Origin: Diphasiastrum complanatum
Lineage: Eukaryota; Streptophyta; Lycopodiopsida; Lycopodiales; Lycopodiaceae
Reading direction: 5' to 3'
Length of the DNA: 64,000 nt
NCBI GenBank assembly: GCA_029204225.1
Contig: CM055097.1
Span: 26,257,039 to 26,321,038 of the forward strand
Below are positions 34,470 to 48,059 of the stretch, piece by piece (within the stretch, counting starts at the first letter, position 1; each line of letters begins with the position of its first letter). The notes below the pieces were generated by a model. It ran no database searches, was not told where the DNA came from, and saw only the letters and a list, made by a program, of their open reading frames with translations. The translations under genes and the position numbers were made by a program.

Positions 34470-35347
34470 TTAAAATGAATTTGGAATATTCTTACTCTTA
34501 AGGATGCTCCCAGCAGCTTCCACGATAGAATGTTTCTTTCTTTTTGCAAATCCATTTTTTTGAGGTGTTTCTATACTTGTAAACAACCTCTTTATACCAT
34601 TGTCCTTGCAAAACATTTGAAATTCTATAGAAAGATACTCTCCCCCTTTATTAGAACGGAGTTGTCTACAAGTTTCTTTTTCCACTTGTTCCTTAAACCA
34701 AGTAAAGCATCTGAATGCCTCATCATTATTCTTGAGAAGATATACATGGGCATAGTTGCATAGAAATGTGTTTCTGGGAAAAAACGTTTCTAGAAATGCG
34801 TTTCTCATAAACTTGTTTCTGGATTCAGAATATTTGGAAAGAAAAAAGAGATATAAAAAAATCAGTAGGAATTGATGCACCTAAACTGGACCACATGTAC
34901 CCGAAACATTCAGCAACCTACATAAATGGACCGCCCTTGATACCCATATTGCCCACAAAAATCCCAAAAAAGAAAGGCGTTTTTGAGAAACGCTACCCCA
35001 AACTAGAAACACGTTTCAAAAACTCGTTTTTGAACGCGTTTCTAGACACGCAGTGCAACTATGACCCGTGTCTTCCTAGAAACACCATAAAATAACTTGT
35101 TCCACCATGAGACTGTGTTTTCATAGGACCACACAAATCTATATGCAAGTTCAAGAATATTTCTTGCTCTAGTTGTACTAGAAGAAAATTTCTGTCTTTG
35201 ATGTTTTCCAAAGACACAACCTTTTCTCAAAACTTGTAGACTATCAGAATCCATATGTACAAACCTCTCATGCCATAAATTACTTGTTGCTTTGATAGCA
35301 GCAATTCCCGCTTGATGACGTATCACTTGAGCCTGAAGTTTATACAA
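34470..35347 (-). pseudogene. Copia integrase remnant split by a MITE
   Basis: The N-terminal zinc region (35347-35080) reads NLWHERFVHMDSDSLQVLRK and CVFGKHQRQKF. The core resumes after the insertion with VYLLKNNDEAFRCFTWFKEQ, RSNKGGEYLSIEF and CKDNGIKRLFTSIETPQKNG, with catalytic-region residues recognisable. Asp in the RSD-like motif is Asn here, one more sign of decay. The integrase would insert the cDNA. Confidence 0.85.
34751..35063. mobile_element. 313-bp MITE inserted in Copia integrase
   Basis: Ends are perfect 10-bp inverted repeats CATAGTTGCA / TGCAACTATG. Subterminal sequence is packed with GTTTCT/AGAAAC palindromes such as AACGCGTTTCTAG and ACGTTTCTAGAAATGCG. The insertion splits the integrase between SRKT and VYLLK. 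Flanks (TACATGGG left, ACCCGTGT right) look like an inverted rather than a direct duplication, so the target duplication is unresolved. Non-coding and probably hAT-related by analogy with 37784-38411. Confidence 0.7.
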
Positions 35348-35899
35348 TCTTCCTGCAAGAATCCCTTAAAGCTACCACTTCATTGTTCTTCTTCTTGATA
35401 AGACATGTTCTTCATCGAAATTAACAACCATATGTTGCTTTTGCTATTGTTGAAATTGGAGTAAGTTTTTCTTTATGCTAGGAACATAAAGAATATCCTT
35501 GATATCACCAACCTTTTCTAAAGGTGGTTGAACATGTACCTTCACAACACCCTTGATGTCGTAAGTGTAATTGATTCCCAACTTGACGTTTGTACCATCA
35601 TCTAGTTGTTGAAAATTAGATAATTAATCCCTTCGAGGTTTCATATGCTTTGATGTACCTGAATCGATGAACCAACATTCTTCTTCCTTTGAGAAATCAC
35701 ATGAAGATGTTGATGTGAAAACAATTCACAATTGCCAAGATCCAAAGCACTCAACCTCTTATGAAGCCATTCTTCTTCTTCAGCAAAATTTCTTTCTTGT
35801 TTCTTCTTGTTGAACTTGTTTTTCCAACATTTCTATTGCGTAATGACCTTGCTCCTTGTTCTTTTTCCACTTTTCACCTTTCTTTGTCCCTGCTTCTTT

Positions 35900-36190
35900 G
35901 CTATGAATGCTTGTTCTTTAAATCATCCCTCTTCATGAGATTATGACATCTTATTTCCTCTTGTAACAGAATAGCATTCAATACATCAAAGTTTGGCTTG
36001 GTTTTTGGTAAAGATAACATCATAACAAGATTCTGATAGGCTAATAATGGTATAGCTATTTACTGAGCATAATGGACACCAAAATTGAATCAAGAACACT
36101 TTCTTTAACCCCTATAAGTTGTCCTCGAAGATCTTTTACCTGTGTACAATAATCCATCACTGATTCCCTTGTATCCATTTTTTAAAGTGT
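35900..36190 (-). pseudogene. Copia gag remnant
   Basis: The minus strand reads VMDYCTQVKDLRGQLIGVKE, then VLDSILVSIMLSK, then NFDVLNAILLQEEIRCHNLM, matching the second half of the Copia Gag domain. At least two stops are present. Confidence 0.75.
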
Positions 36191-36304
36191 GTAGCTTATT
36201 AGTTAGAACAAAACCCTAGATTGTATATGGACCTAACGTTTTTTTTTTTGTTGTTGTTTTTTTAGAGTTTTTTGTTGTTAAAAAAATAAAAAATAAAAAA
36301 AATT

Positions 36305-36403
36305 ATGGACGCGTCCGAGGATGCGTCCGGGGGTCGGACCCGTCCGGGTCCGGAAGCTGGACGCGGACGCGGATTGCCCACGTCCGGCCCGGACGCACAT
36401 CTC
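36305..36403. mobile_element. MITE or hAT end with GCGTCC/GGACGC palindromes
   Basis: A GC-rich cluster of GGACGCGTCC, GATGCGTCCGGG, GGACCCGTCCGGG and GGACGCGGACGCG in an AT-rich context, ending GGACGCACATCTCTGG. Read on the minus strand the end is CCAGAGATGTGCGTCCGG, which resembles a hAT terminus (CAGRGxxGTGC). The opposite end is not found, so the element is partial. Confidence 0.4.
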
Positions 36404-37379
36404 TGGACTAATCATATCTTTAATTGCTAAAATTAATGATGTGATGAGCTTTTCTTCGCTGTTTCATACACTCTCAATTTTCTACTAGTTGTGGTCAGAA
36501 TTTCAGCACCTACTACAATATCCCAATATTCTCAGTCCATGAGAATATTTTGCATCTTGAATTTCCTGATGCTAAAATTTGTGTGCCCTCAAGTTTACTT
36601 GCCTTGGATAATACCACATCATTTAAATTTGCCATTGTTTGACACTCAGGGATCAATAAAAATTTGTCAGTTTTACAAAGATTTTTGTCAATTTAAAAAA
36701 TCTTTGCCGGTTCCACATTTTTTTCATAAAATTCCTCAATATATGGTGGTTCTTCAAAAAACAACCTTGACGATTCCAAAGGTTTTGACGGTTCTATCTT
36801 CTTAAAAAATAACTTGCATATGTATTCTCCAAATAGAACCTTAATAACCAATTTACTTCAGATCAGATCCGATATCTGTCCTGTAAACAGATGGGTGTGT
36901 CAACGATTCCATTACTGTTGAACATGTCCCACGCTTTGCTGCTGTCCTATAGCAACCGTTTGAAATCAGTCCCTGTGCGTTGTCATAATTTTGGTGATTC
37001 CCCAGCGATCTGGTTCCAGCAACCTACCTCTAGCAATTTTATCTTCCTACGATCTGTTTGATTCTCACTCAGCGAACGGCAGGCAGCACTCCAACATCCC
37101 AACACAGCTGTCCTTTAGATCCAACGTTCACTAGCTATCCTGTCCCGGTTCAACACTTTGAACTATGGATCTGATTATCAACAAAATCTGCCTTCAACAA
37201 TCTGTTTCCAGGAAACTGTTTTCTACAACGATCTGCCCCCTGCGATCTGTCCTCAACAACCTGCTTTTAGTGATCTGCCTTGCAGAAGTGTTGCGATCCA
37301 ATACCTGCAGATGTTTTCCTGGAACTGATCCCACTTGTATCAAACCCACTCCTATGTTTAATGCTCAGATCATAAGCAC

Positions 37380-37395
37380 CTTAGCTTTGATATCA
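37380..37395 (-). other. Copia primer-binding site (initiator Met tRNA type)
   Basis: The minus strand reads TGATATCAAAGCTAAG, a two-mismatch version of TGGTATCAGAGC, directly adjoining the LTR boundary at 37396. Confidence 0.7.
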
Positions 37396-37775
37396 TGTCA
37401 GAACTATGAGAATAATTATTAAAGAGTAGACTAATCTTATAGATTTAGTCATTACACACACCGCTTTATCAAGCCACTCGTTTCTCACTTTTAGCCTTCT
37501 TGATAAACAAGCAGATTTTCTACGCAGCTACCTCTCTCTCGCTTTCTCAGTTTAAAAGTGAAAGCGTAAGCCAAATATCAGACACACCTGCCCTTATAAT
37601 ATTTGTTACGCTGATGAATGTCGTCACTTCCATTTATGTGTCATCCAAGTAATATCGTTTTCTTTTGAGACGCAAGACAATAACATACATCAAGGTCAAA
37701 AATAAATAAGTGGTAGACTCCTATGAATCTGATTCTCCTATAAATCCCTCTCTTGATAGACATCTTATGCCATGA

Positions 37776-38419
37776 CATCATACCTTAGTTGCCCGTTCCG
37801 GAACGGAACGCATTCTGGAACGCATTCCAGAACGCGTTCCGTTCCCGAACGGGCCCTTGAAAAAAAAGACGTATTTTTTATACAAAGGATTACTACACTT
37901 CAATACTTAATCCGTTAATTATCACTTCCGGACATATAAGAGCATATATTGAGGATGGCAAATTGGTAAGATGGCGGAGTAAGATTGCATTGTAAACATA
38001 TAAGAGCCGGAGTGAGATTGCATTGTAAACATGAAATGACAATATCACTTAATGCAACAACTGTCGCAAAAGGCTCTTTCGTTCATCAGAATCTAGCCAT
38101 CGGCTGTTGGGAGCATACCAACTAACACCATATCTCCAATTCTGTGCATATGAATAACTGATCTCCTTTTATCTATTGGAAACAGATCTGTGGAAAAAAG
38201 TATGAATCCCGCATTTAGCACAGAAGGAAAGAGACATTGCAGCATGTTGTTCAACATTTCAGAGGTGAGGAAGTTATGCAGTCTCATCAAACTGCATGTA
38301 GGTGCACTTTCCCTGCTCGCTGTTGTGAAATGGTGCAGTCGCGGGCCAGCAGGGTATTATGTTTATTTTATTTAGATTGTAAATAAACTCGTTCCGGAAT
38401 GGGCTTCTAAGCATCATGC
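37776..38419. mobile_element. hAT-like MITE with 8-bp target duplication
   Basis: The 628-bp element 37784-38411 begins CTTAGTTGCCCGTTCCGGAA and ends as the diverged inverse (TTCCGGAATGGGCTTCTAAG). It is flanked by CATCATAC (37776-37783) and CATCATGC (38412-38419), a 7/8-matching 8-bp duplication, the size typical of hAT. Just inside the left end is an array of GGAACG/CGTTCC palindromes (GAACGCGTTCCGTTCCCGAA). No transposase. It interrupts the LINE near its RT region. Confidence 0.7.
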
Positions 38420-38960
38420 ATAATCCCCATATCCAGATCTTCATCACCCACATGATAAAGGAAACCATAGGTGGCTTGAAAGACAACTGTGCGAGAGACA
38501 TTGGTGATCTCAAGGCTGAGCTTCTAGCATATGCTGCAAACATTATGTTTCCAATATTTCCCACTTTCTGTAATACAAAAGTTGTTTCAAGTTTCCCTTT
38601 ACCCTGGTGCATGAATTTAATACATCCCATTCACAAGGCTGGTGACCCTATGAGATCAAGTCACTATGGCACTACTATGATTGGGCATATTTGGCTACAT
38701 TAGATTCTATTATCGTGGAGAGTGTAGTAAGTAGAGAAGCTGAGACATGGCACCTATATGCTTTGAGACAACTTGCAAGTTGGGTTCAAGGTCTATGTCT
38801 TCATGCAGAGGCAATCATTAACGAGGCATGACATAGGAAGGGGAGGGTGTATTGTTGCTTTGTGGACGTCAGACAGGCCTTTGACTCAATGCCATGTCAT
38901 ATGCTCACATAAGAGATTGAGGGACCTTTGATACTCATCACATATTATTCTAATAGCATT
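38416..38960 (+). pseudogene. LINE reverse transcriptase remnant
   Basis: The frame 38416-38703 reads IGDLKAELLAYAANIMFPIF and, further on, MNLIHPIHKAGDPMRSSHYG, the RT entry block of plant LINEs. A second frame near 38800-38900 reads AIINEA-HRKGRVYCCFVDV and RQAFDSMP, RT motif A with its catalytic Asp. Frame shifts and stops between them show it is dead. It continues the element whose endonuclease is at 32850-33102. Confidence 0.8.
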
Positions 38961-39479
38961 GGCTTTATTGAGAGGATTATTGGACATTGTAGAGGCCACA
39001 TCTAAGCTGATCTCTGGTACTATGGATAAAGCAAGGGATTCTTTTTTGAACAAGGCTCAACTAGCACTCACACATCCTCGCAAAAAAATCTCGACCGAAG
39101 TTGAATCTTGAAGATACAAAAGCATGCATAAAATAAATTACATAGAACTAATAGCCGAGCTAGTGGGCTGAGGGCACCAATTTGATAGCTGGATTAGTGG
39201 TTGGGGGTGCAAATCCAGGAATCAGAAGCTCAGAAACCTGTCAAAAGATCAGGAAACTATCGGGTCAGCAACCTGTGTATACTTTCCTATAGATCCTATC
39301 ATGCTCTCCTATAGAGTTCTACTTCTCTTGTGCTTTCCCTAAAAGCCCTTTCTTATACATGGTATCCTTAGCGATATTTTTAATACAGGTGGACTTCTGT
39401 TGCTTTGACACAATTATCAAGAGCGGCGCAATACGATATCAATTTCCTTTCACTTCTTTGATTGTTATGTGTGGACAAT

Positions 39480-39890
39480 TGTGTGGTAGAGATGTCTTGA
39501 TTATATTTGTTAATGGGTCCTCACATAAAGTTATTAACTTTGCTTCGGTTAAACCGTTAAGAGAGAGCACACAACCATCCCTGTACCAGTACACGATCGA
39601 AATGGCTGATGGAAAGGGTGTGGAAGTGTGGGATGCCAAGGTTGTGTGTATGCCTCTAACCATTCAAAGCTATACCGAGGAGTTACGTCTTAAGATTATT
39701 TGTTTGGCTCGTTTTGATGTGGTGCTTGAAATCTGTTGGCAAGTGGCTAGGAAACCCTATGTCTCTTGGGATACTCATGTGTATGAGTTCCAATACAATG
39801 GTGTGATCCATTCCCTACGTGTTGAACTTGATATGCCTCCAAGACCTTTGATCTTGATGATGCAATTGCTGAAGGTCCACTGTTAGGTGT
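39480..39890 (+). pseudogene. Gypsy aspartic-protease remnant
   Basis: The open frame reads FVNGSSHKVINFASVKPLRE, then YTIEMADGKGVEVWDAKVVC and later LARFDVVLEICWQVARKPYV. This matches the retropepsin of plant Gypsy elements ('DxGSSHNFIS ... LADG ... DVILGMDWL'). The catalytic Asp is replaced or lost (FVNGSS) and the DWL motif reads ICW. No RT follows, so it is a truncated fragment. Confidence 0.7.
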
Positions 39891-40589
39891 ATATATGTTT
39901 GTTTCTTGTTCAATATATCAATTCCTACTTGTGAAAATGAGATGTGTCAAGAACAAACTAACCTTATAGATGTGCTCATGAAATGTGGAACACAAGATTG
40001 AGTTAATTTTCAGATCATCACGGCCACCAACAACAGCAGTTGCCTGCAGGGCCATCAACAACAGTAGTTGCAGGGCCATCATCTACAAGAGAGGCTTTTC
40101 CATCAGGGGAGTCATAAGGGTAGTGTAGGTTCAACAAAGGCGGTAGTTCCTATAGTGGCTATGGGAGGTGCTGGGGAGAGAGCAAATGGTGGAGCACACG
40201 CATGCACTAGAGTCAGGCCATGACCACATGCACCTACACAAGATAGGGTGGGCAAATATCGACAAACCACAGTGCCTGTAGGGTGGCAGTGAACACACCA
40301 TGAGGCAGCCACTAGATTTACACACCAGTTTTTCATAGTGGATACCTTGCATTTGCCTTGGCTGACAGCACCGTCTTCCGTGATGTGATGAGGTAGGTTG
40401 TAGCCTGTGATGCCACATGGAGAAACTACACATGCGAGGCTCTTCATACTCGCCATTTGAGATGGCTTGAGGACATACACAAAGAATGTGTATCCAGGTT
40501 GGGGTTGTCCCCCAAGCACTCGTGTAATTGTCAACAATTTGTTTGTGCTTTTTGATGACTCGCTCATTTTGAGAATCTGACAATGTCTC

Positions 40590-41230
40590 GTCTTTGTGCA
40601 GGTCATGGCCCCTTGTTGCATAGGATCAAGAGATAGATGTTGGATTTCAAGCACAAACAAGGATGTTTCATTAGATCTTAGGGTGATTACGACGAGATTT
40701 TTCCGGAGCCACTCACATGGTGGGGTGTGGTGGCCAAATCCGCCCCTGATATTATTGCTCTTGCCACTCGCATCCTTGCTCAGGATTGTTTTGCTTCGGC
40801 TTGTGTGCAGAACTGGAGCACTTGTGCACACAAAGAGACGCAATAGGCTTAATGTTCCCCAGCCGAGCAAGTTGGTTTATTGCACCACGAACTTGAGGCT
40901 AGTCAGGCACATGCAGAGGGATGGTACACCTAGGCAGGTGAATCTCAAGGAGTGCCTTAGATCCATGGACACTGTAGTAGTTCATGTGTGTTGTTGCTGA
41001 TGATCAGATCTTTTTGGAGTATCGTCGGCAGCTGGCACACCATGATAGGAAGCAGCACAGGACCACTAGATCCATGGCTAGGGCCGATGCAGAGGATTCA
41101 GGAGAGGAGGGTGGGGATGAGGCTAAGGAATTGGACGATGATGATGAGGAGGATGAGGCCTTTGTCGATGAGATGGAGATGGACTTTGGAGAGGATGTGG
41201 GGTGGGTTGATCCCAATGCCGAGACATAGG
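40590..41230 (+). pseudogene. hAT transposase C-terminal dimerisation domain remnant
   Basis: In one frame (~40684) the + strand reads DYDEIFPEPLTWWGVVAKSA, then IIALATRILAQDCFASACVQ and NWSTCAH. After a frame shift it continues RNRLNVPQPSKLVYCTTNLR. This is the hATC signature 'WW...P.La.lA..iLsq..sSaa.Er.WSt...h.k.RNRL..k...Lvy.h.Nlrl'. An acidic C-terminal tail follows (DDDDEEDEAFVDEMEMD, 41130-41190). The upstream catalytic part is not recognisable. It could once have mobilised the nearby hAT-like MITEs, but nothing shows that. Confidence 0.8.
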
Positions 41231-41819
41231 CCGAGCCTACATCACCTGTACGCAGTTGGGGTGTGGGGGTAAAGCATAGGTACGCCTAACGGATTAGCAT
41301 GTTGAGCCAGAGACAATAACATTACAGGCAGAGGGAGCAGCGGCCCTGGTAGACCTAGCGGTAGCAACGTAAGCAGGGGCAGAGGCAGAGGTAGAGGTTC
41401 AAGGACATAGCCGCATATACTCGAGGAGGATTTCTTATCTTCCTAATCGTCTACCAATGATGTGATGAGGAGGAATTGCCATTTGATCATGACGCCTCTG
41501 AGTCATAGAGATTCATCATTTTGTTTGTGTCGCATGGGTCTATGAGTCCATTGTCCATCTATGATGCTCATGTACTTGGCCATTAGATATCAGAGCTTTA
41601 TTGTTTATGACATCTGACATATTGATCATTCTCATGAGGCATGTGTGGAATGTGGATAAATTTCCATATTTTTGTATCATATACACTTAGCACTGTAGTA
41701 TGCACTATGTAATTGCTTTCAAGTTTCTGTTCTGGTATGTAGAATGTTGAAACCTAAATATACTTTGTTCAGTTAGTGAATGGACTTCAATGTAATATGC
41801 TTTGTTTAGTTAGTAGTCT

Positions 41820-42633
41820 ACCCTCTCTTTGTCGGAGAGCAGGCTGATTTTTTTGGCCGCTTCTTGTGCCTTTCCTCTTCATATTTCTCAAGTCTCGCCC
41901 TCGGACCTTTCTGGTTGGGACCCGACCCTTCCCCCCTCCCTCTTTACTTATTTTTCCCTGCATCGTCGTCAATTTCCCTCTCTTTTCCCGAATTACTTGA
42001 ACCACCTTTGGTCGACCTCTGAGTCTCCAACTGCCTAGTGCTCCCGTCTCCAAACCGCCCGCTCTCTGCCTGTAGGGAAGTACGGTACCTTGCCTATCGC
42101 ATCCTTACCAAATCCCTTCCTTTGCTTTCCAAGTGGCCTTTCCTTGATGATCGCCTTTGTCCGCTCTGGCAGCTGGCTGAAGAAACGATGGAGCACTTAT
42201 TCCTTCACTGTTACCGACATATTTGGCTGGAGTTGAGCCACATTTTCTCGCGGGGGGGTCTCACTTTCTCTCTGGATTCTGCTACTATCTTATTGGGGAA
42301 TTCCGTTTTGACAAATTCTTCTGCTCTTACCCTTTGGCATGTGTACAGGCTAGCGGTCTTGTGGAGGATTTGGACGGCCAGGATTCATCAGGTTTTTGAG
42401 GGGGAACTCCCCTCTTTGTCTGCCACGGCTTGTATTCGGCTTGCTATGTACTTTTTACATTCTACTTAAAGTTGTTTTCAGGCTGCTACCCTGCGTGGTA
42501 AGCTAGAGTGCCTGCCCTTTGGGCCTTCGACAGTTCTGTAAGCTACAGTAGTTTTCGGCCATGGCTGCCGTTTTCTGTACTTGTACATTTGTGAATATAG
42601 AGTGGTGCAATTAAGCTTTCAAAAAAAAAAAAA
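41820..42633 (+). pseudogene. LINE 3' end with zf-RVT domain and poly(A)
   Basis: The frame 42038-42469 contains DDRLCPLWQLAEETMEHLFL, then HCYRHIWLELSHIF and VLWRIWTARIHQVFEGEL. This is the reverse-transcriptase zinc-binding (zf-RVT) domain at the LINE C-terminus (CPLC-x..-E(T)xxHLFxxC). The second Cys of CPLC is Trp here. The element ends in an A-rich tail at 42620-42633, as expected for target-primed insertion. It is 5'-truncated. Confidence 0.8.
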
Positions 42634-43810
42634 TCATAGATTTAGTCAAATAGGTGTTTTAAAAAGCTTACATAATTATGCAGCATTATTTTACTTAAGT
42701 AAAATAAACAAAGGCAAATCAACAAAAGTAACTAAAAAAGGGTATTTGTGGGAGCTTTGATAGTATCATGTTTCATGAACTTTGGAGATGTCTTCACTCA
42801 GCTGTTGATGACACATTTGCTATACATGTGGATTCTGGACAAATTTCTATACAAATCCAGCATTCAGTTGTAACCTCTGCCAAAGCTTGCTCACAGTTCC
42901 TTTCACTGCTGTGATCATTTTTCTTTCAATTCGTAGAAGCAGATTTTTTACACATTCCACACTGGTTTTTACTTTGATCAATATAGTATCATGAGCAGAT
43001 GGGACAAATCCCACCAATGAACTCTAAAAGCAAGTAAGACTAGTCAAGGTTATAACGTATGTAAATAAAGCATAGCATACTTGTGTTATATCAATTTCTG
43101 ATTGCAATAACACCTTCAAGATGTTGAGATAACTTTTTCTTTTGATGATAAAAGTTCCATTCAAAATGGCCTATTAACACCTCCATGTTTAATATTTAAA
43201 ACTACTAAAGACTGTTGTGATGAATAGCCATGAATGAACTGAAAACATAAAGATAGAAAATGCACATTTAGGCTGTGAATTTGTGGAACTGACAGCCAGC
43301 TGACATGATCCTTTCTTTGTTCGTGCCATAAAAGTTATCAAGATCATGTCCTAGTGATTCTCAACTTAGCCCAAATGTGCAGAATTGACACGCATAGACA
43401 TGATCCTTTGTTCATAAAATGATATCTGTGAAAATCTTGCTTTGGCAATCTGCAATTCCATGACCTATCAAGTTATTTTATATGCATGTTCCTTTTCTGC
43501 TTCCAAGCAAGGAAAAAGAACAGCTGTGAGAGCAGGAACATCCTTTAACAGGACAATTTCAGCTTGTGGCTCTAAACATCTCTTAATTCCTGCATCATGT
43601 ATGACACTTATAACATTAGAACTGTGCCGTAATAATCAGCTATAATCTATGCCAATTGTCCCTGTCCAGGAAATATGGTTTGACCCTTGATTGTCTTCTT
43701 ACATCTCATTTGTAGACCATGAAAGTGCAATTCCTTCACAAGAATGTGATATGGACCAGTTGTATGCCAAGTACTGCCACTGCGCTCTGCTTGCTCTAGC
43801 ATTGTTGGAG
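42634..43810. other. 3' flank of the UGE gene, gene-free
   Basis: Contains the UGE 3' UTR at its right end (boundary unknown). No other gene or clear repeat is seen. Confidence 0.5.
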
Positions 43811-46365
<2,555 letters not shown>

Positions 46366-46555
46366 CTTTCTTACTGTCGGGACAATTCGGTCTTTTCCAA
46401 TTAAGCTTTGCTATTTCCTAATGAAACCAGCTGCACAATACGGATTGCCCCCTAAGTAGGCAATTAACAAAACGGATCGAACACTATAAAAGACGCTTCC
46501 TTTAAATATTGTACAAGCGTGCAAAGCGAGCTTGGGCTGGCTCACAGCTCATCCA

Positions 46556-46856
46556 CGAGAAGCCAAAAGCAACTGAGCCCAAAACTTAGTATGCTTCCAG
46601 ACAGTTATTCTATGAAGACCAGAAACAAAAATTAAAGCTTTTTTTAGCAAAAACAACCCAAAAAAGCAACTGCACCCAAAACTGTGACCAGCGTGCTGTC
46701 AGGCAGTTAATCCACGAGGACCCAGATCCAGAAACCAAGGTTTTTCCAATAAAACAACCCAAAAAAGCAACTGCAGCCAAAACTCAGCATGCTGCCAGGC
46801 AGTTCACCCGAGACCCAGTTCCAAAAATTAAACAAAACAACCCAAAAAAGCAACTT
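46556..46856. repeat. ~100-bp tandem repeat upstream of UGE
   Basis: Three to three and a half units with GCAACTG(A/C)(G/A)CCCAAAACT, ATGCT(T/G)CCAG, CAGTT and a spacer ending ACAACCCAAAAAAGCAACT. Units start near 46566, 46660 and 46766, with a partial one near 46847. The array lies 190-490 bp upstream of the UGE start codon, so in the promoter or 5' UTR. Confidence 0.8.
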
Positions 46857-47992
46857 TACGATCACGCCATGCAGAGTGCGACTCCCCAGACCCAAAATTT
46901 GGTATAAAAACCAATTCCGCAGATTGAGAAAAGAAACCCAGCACAAGGCTCAACCCATCATGCGACAGATTGGAAGAAATTAAGCAGAAACAGCAGGAGT
47001 TTCCGACGGATTACCCGACCACACATTATAAAACTAATACCCAAAATTGGGTGTCAAATCAGGCAGGATAAAAGGTCAGCAACAGGCGATGGTGAGAACG
47101 TGGGAGATGAAACAGAATAGGTAGAAAACAAAGCCCAGCAACAGAAACTGAAACATAACAGACGCAATTGCGTTGCACGCGAAAGCCGTTTTCTCATATA
47201 TATATATATATCTAAATATGAACAATCTATATGAAGGGACGGCCTCGCTTCAGCCCGGAGCATTGGCCAATCCCATGCGCGCGCTCTTACTCGCTCTAAC
47301 GCCAGGTAGCGGCTGGGAGGGTTTAGAAGGCCAGCCCAGCCAGCCACGGCCATGCAACTCACTCGCGACGCTTTTGGAAAGTGCAAAGGGCTTCGCCTCC
47401 GATTGACACGTGTCTGCCGTGTTATTATCTCTTTGTTGCAAGGTCACCTGGCCATGGGGCATGCCACATGTCATGGATCTCACTCTGAATTTGTTGGGTT
47501 GACCTAGTGAGTTGCAAAGAGTCTCTAGGATTGCAATGAGAGGATTTTGTATTTTTTTTCTCAGTCAATCTCATAAAGAAGATTGCATTATTTCCACAAA
47601 AGTGATAGTGATAGAAGAGTTGAATAAAATAAGCGAAAGAAGTGGATGCATATAAGGAGCGTCGTATTTACATCGCGATCTGAACTGCAAGGTGTCCCAC
47701 CCTCATCCACTCATGCAAAATGCTCGTTTGTAGTAGAGAAATCTTGATAGCTTCTCACAAGCATTTTGCATCGTTGGATGAGAGATTGGATGAGAGATCG
47801 CTGCTACCTCCTTTTATTAGTTTTTCCTTGTGTGCAAATATCTTCCATGGGCAAGATATCATAACATTTTGACAAAAATTGACCATGGCATTCCTCGTGT
47901 TGAGTTTAAGTAGAATAAATCTTATCATTACTTTTAATGCGTTGAAATCATGCTCCAATATTTTCGGGGTTTTTTGACATACAATTTTAGGA
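46857..47992. other. UGE upstream region, gene-free
   Basis: GC content is raised at 47240-47420 compared with surroundings, and a (TA)n lies at 47194-47212. Short open frames here have no domain. 47480-47990 is AT-rich without recognisable features. Confidence 0.4.
47405..47414. promoter_or_regulatory. Palindromic G-box GACACGTGTC
   Basis: A perfect G-box/ABRE-like core, the type bound by plant bZIP and bHLH factors. It is about 1.04 kb upstream of the UGE start codon, next to a CCAAT-containing GC-rich stretch. Whether it regulates UGE is not known. Confidence 0.35.
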
Positions 47993-48018
47993 ATCTCTCT
48001 CTCTCTCTCTCTCTCTCT

Positions 48019-48052
<34 letters not shown>
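47993..48052. repeat. (TC)n(AT)n compound microsatellite
   Basis: TC run about 47993-48019 followed by AT run 48020-48052. It truncates the Copia remnant to its right. Confidence 0.95.
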
Positions 48053-48054
<2 letters not shown>

Positions 48055-48059
48055 TTTCT

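Larger units (their letters stand above)
33103..37700 (-). mobile_element. Copia element, minus strand, decayed
   Basis: Left end TGTTAGAATCATGAACATAA at 33103 matches TGTCAGAACTATGAGAATAA at 37396 over about 60 bp, consistent with the two LTR ends on the plus strand. Reading the minus strand, a primer-binding site (37395-37380, TGATATCAAAGCTAAG) directly follows the 5' LTR. Then come a leader (37380-36200), gag (36190-35900), GAG-pre-integrase (35347-35080), integrase (34750-34470), RT (34342-34154) and RNase H (33670-33455). The outer end of the 5' LTR is not resolved. A 313-bp MITE sits in integrase. Confidence 0.75.

Noticed and set aside
37784-38411. Reading the element as a solo LTR
   Set aside because: Ends are inverted repeats CTTAG/CTAAG rather than TG/CA, and the flanking duplication is 8 bp, not 5 bp.
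40112-40870. 252-aa open frame on the minus strand
   Set aside because: It is antisense to the hAT transposase remnant, which has clear family motifs on the plus strand. The minus-strand protein has no domain and odd Cys/Pro/Thr composition.
40984-41229. 81-aa acidic frame as a separate gene
   Set aside because: It follows the hATC motifs directly and is best read as the acidic tail of that transposase remnant.
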